Assembly (NCBI GenBank): GCA_017505725.1
Contig: JAFVOR010000067.1
Span: 40,087-104,086, forward strand
DNA length: 64,000 nt
Direction of reading: 5' to 3'
From: Alistipes sp.
GTDB lineage: Bacteria > Bacteroidota > Bacteroidia > Bacteroidales > Rikenellaceae
Part shown: positions 60,649 to 64,000 of the stretch, piece after piece
How positions within the stretch are numbered: the stretch's first letter is position 1
Layout: each line of letters starts with the position of its first letter
Made by a program: the position numbers and the translations under genes
The notes under the pieces: model-generated
What the model saw: only the letters and a program-made list of their open reading frames with translations
What the model was told of the DNA's origin: nothing
The model's database searches: none

Positions 60649-60870
60649 TTATAATTCTCCATTGCGCTGCATCTTGTAGACTGTTAAGCCCGATGCAACA
60701 AAACTCAACCACGGTGAATACGCCAATATTCCATACTCCTCGTTTGGCTCACCTGTTGCAAAAAAAAGTGACAACATAAACCAGGTACCTACTACCATCG
60801 CCTTTGGCGACATCGACATAAATTTGCGTCCGAGCGTGCGTATCGCCCAATACTTTAATCTGCGTTTCAT
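60649..60870 (-). CDS. Small phage membrane protein
   Basis: Seventy-three residues, a basic N-terminus (MKRRLKYWAIRTLGRKF) and two hydrophobic stretches (MVVGTWFMLSLFFA and SPWLSFVASGLTVY). Four nt behind the 89-residue gene upstream. Function unknown. Confidence 0.5.
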   Translation of the reverse strand: MKRRLKYWAIRTLGRKFMSMSPKAMVVGTWFMLSLFFATGEPNEEYGILAYSPWLSFVASGLTVYKMQRNGEL

Positions 60871-60874
60871 AGGG

Positions 60875-61144
60875 CTACTTCTCTTCGATAAGTTTACCTA
60901 CGATTTGCTGAGCCATCAGGTCGCCACCCATCTCCATCATCGCATTGAGAAGATGATCTGTTGCCGAGCCGACACAATCTTTGTACGAGTCGTAAGTGGC
61001 TCTGTCCGGGATTGCTTCGAGGTAGTTAAGCAATGCAGCTCTGGCATTGGCAATCTGCAAAAGAATTTGCGAGAGTTCTTTGTCGATTGGTAGTTCTTTC
61101 CAATCGGTGCGTAAGGTTTTACGCTCTTCTGATTTGTTTGACAT
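60875..61144 (-). CDS. Phage hypothetical protein controlled by a structured leader
   Basis: Eighty-nine residues, mostly helical and acidic: DKELSQILLQIANARAALLNYLEAIPDR and SATDHLLNAMMEMGGDLMAQQIVGKLIEE in parts, probably a helical bundle. Its start codon lies 3 nt after a sequence that can pair with the RNA structure immediately upstream, so its translation may be controlled by that RNA. It leads the small-gene cluster. No family recognised. Confidence 0.55.
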   Translation of the reverse strand: MSNKSEERKTLRTDWKELPIDKELSQILLQIANARAALLNYLEAIPDRATYDSYKDCVGSATDHLLNAMMEMGGDLMAQQIVGKLIEEK

Positions 61145-61171
61145 AATGTGGTTAAGCTTTTATTTGAGGAA

Positions 61172-61338
61172 TAAAAAACAGCGGTACTCCTCTTACCCGC
61201 TGCTTAACCACTTTTGAGGTGCTGCCACGCTATTACGGCAATGGCACGGGGTGTAATACCGCTGAATTTAATATATATAGGCACAAAAAATGCACCTTGT
61301 TTGGTGCGTCTCCGCACCTCAATTATGGTTAAGCATTG
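61172..61338 (-). ncRNA. Candidate structured RNA (pseudoknot plus terminator)
   Basis: Between its own promoter and a terminator. On the minus strand, outer helix GCTTAACCA (61334-61326) pairs with TGGTTAAGC (61210-61202), and GAGGTGC (61320-61314) with GCACCTC (61222-61216), around a 5x5 internal loop. Inside is an H-type pseudoknot: TATTAC (61258-61253) with GTAATA (61236-61231), interleaved with TGCCA (61246-61242) and TGGCA (61227-61223). The latter abuts the outer helix. A terminator hairpin CAGCGG/CCGCTG with TTTTTT (61202-61173) ends it. No known RNA class recognised. Confidence 0.6.
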
Positions 61339-61368
61339 CAAATATACGACTTGTTTTTGAATTTGCAA
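61339..61368 (-). promoter_or_regulatory. Promoter of the structured RNA
   Basis: Minus strand TTG, 19-nt spacer, TATATTTG, placed so that transcription would start at the base of the outer helix. Confidence 0.72.
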
Positions 61369-61369
61369 T

Positions 61370-61401
61370 AAAAAAGAGCAAAGTTTTTTACGCTTTGCTC
61401 T
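61370..61401 (-). terminator. Terminator of the secreted-protein gene
   Basis: Perfect stem AGAGCAAAG/CTTTGCTCT with TTTTTT on the minus strand, 21 nt after the stop at 61423. Confidence 0.85.
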
Positions 61402-61422
61402 ATAATAGTCAGAAAAATAGGT

Positions 61423-61851
61423 CTATTGCATTGGGTTCTGCTTCTTGTAGTCGCCCTGAGTCTGCAATCCTTTAACAGCATTCTCCCCTTCGACTATATC
61501 TTTACTCAATAGCCAATGATAGACATGTTGAGCTCCGCCCATAGTCGGCTCGCTAATTACATAAGCAGCCTCAAACTTCCAGCCGAGGCTTGCCATAAAG
61601 TTCATAGCATCAACCATCGAATTAAACAACATAGGTTTTCCGTTCTCATCAACAAGTCGATTACGAAGAGCCGAGCCACCGAGAGCGTTCTTACGCATCG
61701 CATCCTCTTGACCAAAGTCGATGGCGACAGTAACCTGATTTTGTTTCAAGCCCTTTGCTGTTCCCACGATTTGGCAGTAGGTTTTTTGGGTCTGGGCAAA
61801 CACCGAGCCACAAAAGAGAGTGGCTAACACAACAACGAAAATCTTTTTCAT
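61423..61851 (-). CDS. Small secreted hypothetical protein
   Basis: A 142-residue protein with a clear signal peptide (MKKIFVVVLATLFCGSVFAQ). The mature part, TQKTYCQIVGTAKGLKQNQ, VTVAIDFGQED and FMASLGWKFEAAYVISEP, resembles short proteins found in many Bacteroidota phages and mobile elements with unknown function. It has its own promoter and terminator, so it is a separate transcription unit, as expected for a lysogeny-expressed gene (moron). Confidence 0.7.
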   Translation of the reverse strand: MKKIFVVVLATLFCGSVFAQTQKTYCQIVGTAKGLKQNQVTVAIDFGQEDAMRKNALGGSALRNRLVDENGKPMLFNSMVDAMNFMASLGWKFEAAYVISEPTMGGAQHVYHWLLSKDIVEGENAVKGLQTQGDYKKQNPMQ

Positions 61852-61878
61852 ACTCTTAAAATTTAGGAATTACGAATA

Positions 61879-61886
61879 CAAATATA
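61879..61886 (-). promoter_or_regulatory. -7 element of the secreted-protein gene
   Basis: TATATTTG on the minus strand, 27 nt before the start codon. Confidence 0.65.
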
Positions 61887-61917
61887 ATATTTTAGTATGA
61901 GATTTTTTGAAAAAAAC

Positions 61918-61951
61918 AATAGGAGGAGCGAAAAATTTTCGTTCCTCCTAT
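61918..61951 (-). terminator. Terminator of higBA
   Basis: Stem ATAGGAGGA/TCCTCCTAT extended by CGAAAA/TTTTCG; a T-rich tract follows on the minus strand. Confidence 0.85.
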
Positions 61952-61992
61952 GAAGATTGTGGTTGGAGAGATTAGTTTGCCGAGTTCTCGCG

Positions 61993-62361
61993 TCAGCAAA
62001 CTCCAAGCACAATAGCCGCATCGATAGATAGATTGATGCAAATAGCCCTTGCTACTTTCAGCGTAGGTTCACGCTTGCCTGTAAGGATTTCATTTAAGCG
62101 CGAAGCGGAGATACCAATTAACTGCGCCATCGACTTTTGTGTAAGATTCATTTCGAACATACGAAGGCGAAGTAGACTGATAAGATTCGGTGCTTTGATA
62201 GGATAGTGTTCATCATCATAATCCGCAACGAGATTAGATAGGAGCACCAATTCGACAGAGGATACATCATCTTCGGGAGTTTCCTCTGTTACAAGTGGCA
62301 ACAATTCCTCGATACGAGCCATTGCTGCCTGATACTGTTTTTCTGATTCAATGCGTGTCAT
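61993..62361 (-). CDS. higA: HigA-type antitoxin
   Basis: Antitoxin of 122 residues with a C-terminal helix-turn-helix of the Xre type: FEMNLTQKSMAQLIGISASRL, NEILTGKREPTLKVARAI. The N-terminal half (about 1-60, acidic) would wrap the toxin. I start at MTRIESEKQY because its ATG overlaps the higB stop by ATGA, the usual coupling; the longer frame would overlap more. Toxin-first order is typical of higBA. Confidence 0.85.
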   Translation of the reverse strand: MTRIESEKQYQAAMARIEELLPLVTEETPEDDVSSVELVLLSNLVADYDDEHYPIKAPNLISLLRLRMFEMNLTQKSMAQLIGISASRLNEILTGKREPTLKVARAICINLSIDAAIVLGVC

Positions 62362-62654
62362 ACTTGCGAACAATCTTTAATTTTATCGTATTCCTTGTGT
62401 GTGTCAATAAAACGAATGTATACCATCTTTATTTTGAATAGTACTAATGCGATGAGTCGATAGTCGTTACCTTTGATATTAAATACATATCGTTTATTCC
62501 CCACAGCATCAACGCTATTAAAGGTCTTCTTCATATCAGCAAACGACTCCCAGTTCGCTTTATTAACCTTATGATACCACTCCTCTATGGCGGTTTCAGC
62601 ATCAGCGTGATCTTTATAGAACATCACCAACTTACTATGCGATATTATTCTCAT
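62358..62654 (-). CDS. higB: HigB-type mRNA interferase toxin
   Basis: Toxin of 98 residues of the PF09907 HigB type: MRIISHSKLVMFYKDHADAE, YHKVNKANWESFADMK, VGNKRYVFNIKGNDYRLIALV and IRFIDTHKEYDKI, all familiar family pieces, with Arg, Tyr and His residues expected in the ribonuclease centre. Cleaves mRNA on ribosomes. Forms a typical addiction module with the gene downstream. Confidence 0.88.
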   Translation of the reverse strand: MRIISHSKLVMFYKDHADAETAIEEWYHKVNKANWESFADMKKTFNSVDAVGNKRYVFNIKGNDYRLIALVLFKIKMVYIRFIDTHKEYDKIKDCSQV

Positions 62655-62676
62655 CTATTTTTAATTTTTGGTACTG

Positions 62677-62684
62677 CAAAGATA
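62677..62684 (-). promoter_or_regulatory. -7 element of higBA
   Basis: TATCTTTG on the minus strand, 22 nt before the higB start codon; no good -33 match. Confidence 0.6.
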
Positions 62685-62780
62685 ATACAAAATTCCCAAA
62701 TATGAAATTATATTACATTATTTTCGCGAAAAAGTACAAAAAAGATTGTTTTTCCCGAGAAATAATAGCCTCTCCCTATG

Positions 62781-62816
62781 AAAAAAGAGTCTAACGAACT
62801 TTCGTAGACTCTTTTC
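62781..62816 (-). terminator. Terminator after the two-transmembrane protein gene
   Basis: Stem AAAAGAGTCTA/TAGACTCTTTT; on the minus strand it ends in TTTTTT. Lies 110 nt after the stop. Another small hairpin, AGAGGG/CCCTCT, lies at 62878-62893. Confidence 0.8.
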
Positions 62817-62926
62817 CTTGACAATTTACAAACCTTCTCGCGTCTATTTTAAGCGTGGCTGTGTTTTGTCTTTTTTAGAGGGGTTATCCCTCTGTGTCAT
62901 TTCTTAAGATTTTCATAAGAGTTTTG

Positions 62927-63853
62927 TTAATTAGTTTTTCTTAATGCAAAGACAAAGCCTTGCTGTGGTAATATTATTTTTTTATATTTTTTTTCTATTC
63001 TATTTTTGGTAGATGACATATCCTGGAACTCCTCTTGTGTTCCTCTACTAATAAATATCGCCTCTACACCACTAGGTAAATCCAAACGAACTCTCAGGTT
63101 GTTAACGATATATTTCGCGCAAAATCCGAGATAATAATCTTCGTAAATACTATATTTTTTAATCCTAACATATGAAATTTCATATTTAGTCTCTCCGTGT
63201 AATACAATGTCTTGTTCATGGTACTTGCAACCGTCTTTCACATAGTTCTTTTCAGATTTAATCGTAGGTTTTAAACTATTAACGGTGAACGATTCTATTT
63301 TATTGTCATAAACACTATTTTCGCTAACTCGAGCCCAAGTTTTCAGTGTATATGTAAACTTGTTGGGGCTATCTGCAAGTAACTCAAAAGAGGTTGCCTC
63401 TCTTACTGATATAATACCATTCTCCTCATCTATCCAATCAATTGTGTAATTTACATAATAATCATCATAAAAACTAACTTCGTCTTTAGGTAAATATCTT
63501 GCCACTGTTTTTAATAATCGCTCACTTATTTTTGGAAATTTATTCTTAAATAATTCTTTGGATACCGTTTCCCATAATGGTAAAAGGTCGTTGCGTTGGC
63601 TTAAAAACTCCTTGCCATATATAATCTTTTGCAGTTCCTCTTTGAATATGCCCAATAGCTGAGTTACATTAGATAAGAACCCAAACAAGACACCTACAAC
63701 AAGAACATTGCCAACCGTCATTAATAGTTCTTTGTAAAATTCATCATTGTAATAGGTTGTAAAAGCCAATACATATGAACCAACTCCAATGACAAAGATT
63801 ATCAAAGGGAGCGCTCTTTTCCATGAAAAAGCCGACCAAAAAGAATTTTTCAT
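62927..63853 (-). CDS. Two-transmembrane protein of unknown function
   Basis: Starts with MKNSFWSAFSWKRALP and two hydrophobic helices (IIFVIGVGSYVLAF and MTVGNVLVVGVLFGFLSNV), followed by about 230 residues of soluble domain. Notable pieces are YGKEFLSQRNDLLPLWETV, a helix region up to about 125, then beta-rich YYVNYTIDWIDEENGIISV, KYEISYVRIKKYSIYEDYY and VEAIFISRGTQEEF. No family recognised. The overall plan (short 2TM anchor plus cytosolic sensor-like domain) and location in the accessory end of a prophage, next to toxin-antitoxin genes, would suit a defence or exclusion protein, as conjecture. The start lies 7 nt beyond a transposase stop codon. Confidence 0.6.
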   Translation of the reverse strand: MKNSFWSAFSWKRALPLIIFVIGVGSYVLAFTTYYNDEFYKELLMTVGNVLVVGVLFGFLSNVTQLLGIFKEELQKIIYGKEFLSQRNDLLPLWETVSKELFKNKFPKISERLLKTVARYLPKDEVSFYDDYYVNYTIDWIDEENGIISVREATSFELLADSPNKFTYTLKTWARVSENSVYDNKIESFTVNSLKPTIKSEKNYVKDGCKYHEQDIVLHGETKYEISYVRIKKYSIYEDYYLGFCAKYIVNNLRVRLDLPSGVEAIFISRGTQEEFQDMSSTKNRIEKKYKKIILPQQGFVFALRKTN

Positions 63854-63860
63854 ATATTTA

Positions 63861-64000
63861 TTAAGTACATGACAAAAATTTGAACACATCGAATTTCGGC
63901 TTGTAGAGCGGTCTTAGAAGAACGTTTGCGATTTCTTCCAGACCATACTTGATTAGTGATTTGGCTCTCTTGCCGTGTTTCAATATTCTGATAGCTTTTA
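63861..64000 (-). mobile_element. C-terminal end of an IS transposase (cut by window)
   Basis: The last 46 codons of a leftward gene are visible: KAIRILKHGKRAKSLIKYG, EEIANVLLRPLY, and the terminal KFDVFKFLSCT. This ending is familiar from IS4-type transposases of Bacteroidota, although the catalytic DDE residues are outside the window. The IS end, with its inverted repeat, must lie at or inside the start of the neighbouring gene. Confidence 0.6.

Larger units (their letters stand above)
45620..64000. mobile_element. Integrated prophage-like element (right end outside window)
   Basis: From tRNA-Met onward the DNA is clearly more AT-rich than the host part. The region holds a tyrosine integrase, hicAB, an amidase lysis gene, tail genes including tape measure, many small phage-like proteins, higBA and an IS end. 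I found no second copy of the tRNA-Met 3' end (TTCAAGTCTCTCTCCCGCT) in the window, so the right attachment site would lie beyond it. No capsid, portal, terminase or replication genes are seen. Confidence 0.8.

Noticed and set aside
61145-61346. Known riboswitch or ribozyme (cobalamin box, hammerhead, twister) in the structured RNA
   Set aside because: GGAGAC resembles part of a B12 box, but the rest of the consensus is absent; no hammerhead CUGAUGA or twister core is present.
45600-64000. Second attachment site for the prophage within the window
   Set aside because: No second copy of the tRNA-Met 3' end sequence was seen up to 64000, so the right end must be outside.

Overview
The window is a Bacteroidota chromosome segment, most likely from the order Bacteroidales. 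Alistipes/Rikenellaceae-like is a guess from gene content and the roughly 50% GC host DNA, not a demonstrated assignment. Supporting signs are Bacteroidota promoters (TTTG, 19 bp spacer, TAnnTTTG) at many loci, GH97, DUF4251 and DUF2807 proteins, a Porin_10-like barrel, and a fuculose/rhamnose-type catabolic operon with an AraC regulator.

Host part (1 to about 45.6 kb). Left end: the tail of thiL, then a GH97 glycosidase, araD, araM (glycerol-1-phosphate dehydrogenase) and a GlpT-type organophosphate transporter. Next come tRNA-Gln and a five-gene sugar-degrading operon without SusC/SusD: a DUF6259-like lipoprotein, an FAD oxidoreductase, a Gfo/Idh/MocA oxidoreductase, a GH13 enzyme and an MFS permease. 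After two DUF4251 paralogues lies a housekeeping run: rsfS, ftsH, cdsA, psd, an AI-2E-family membrane protein, a free-standing riboflavin kinase and a Pfs-like nucleosidase. This converges on an acyltransferase-phosphodiesterase-luxS operon. Pfs and LuxS together would detoxify S-adenosylhomocysteine. cdsA, psd, pssA and the acyltransferase give most of the phosphatidylethanolamine pathway. pssA leads a tightly packed operon with a porin, a lytic transglycosylase and mntP. Further right are rhaBAD with a divergent AraC regulator, tRNA-Arg, an ABC exporter/HPrK-like kinase/S24-S26 peptidase cassette, an AddA-like helicase-nuclease, a GIN-domain protein, mscL, and a carboxylase subunit with two biotinyl domains in tandem.

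Accessory part (about 45.6 kb to the end). GC content drops. A tyrosine integrase sits next to tRNA-Met. It is followed by hicAB, a lysis module, and tail genes read leftward (tail fibre-like, baseplate-like, tape measure). No head, portal or terminase gene is visible. Beyond the tail genes are small membrane proteins, a candidate structured RNA with its own promoter and terminator, higBA, an unknown two-transmembrane protein, and the end of an IS transposase cut by the window edge.

The least ordinary features are: the RNA at 61.15-61.35 kb (pseudoknot, terminator and mutually exclusive helices that can cover the next start codon); a family of about 125-nt imperfect palindromes scattered between host genes; the exporter-kinase-peptidase cassette; hicAB bracketed by a perfect 14-bp inverted repeat; and the tandem biotinyl domains.
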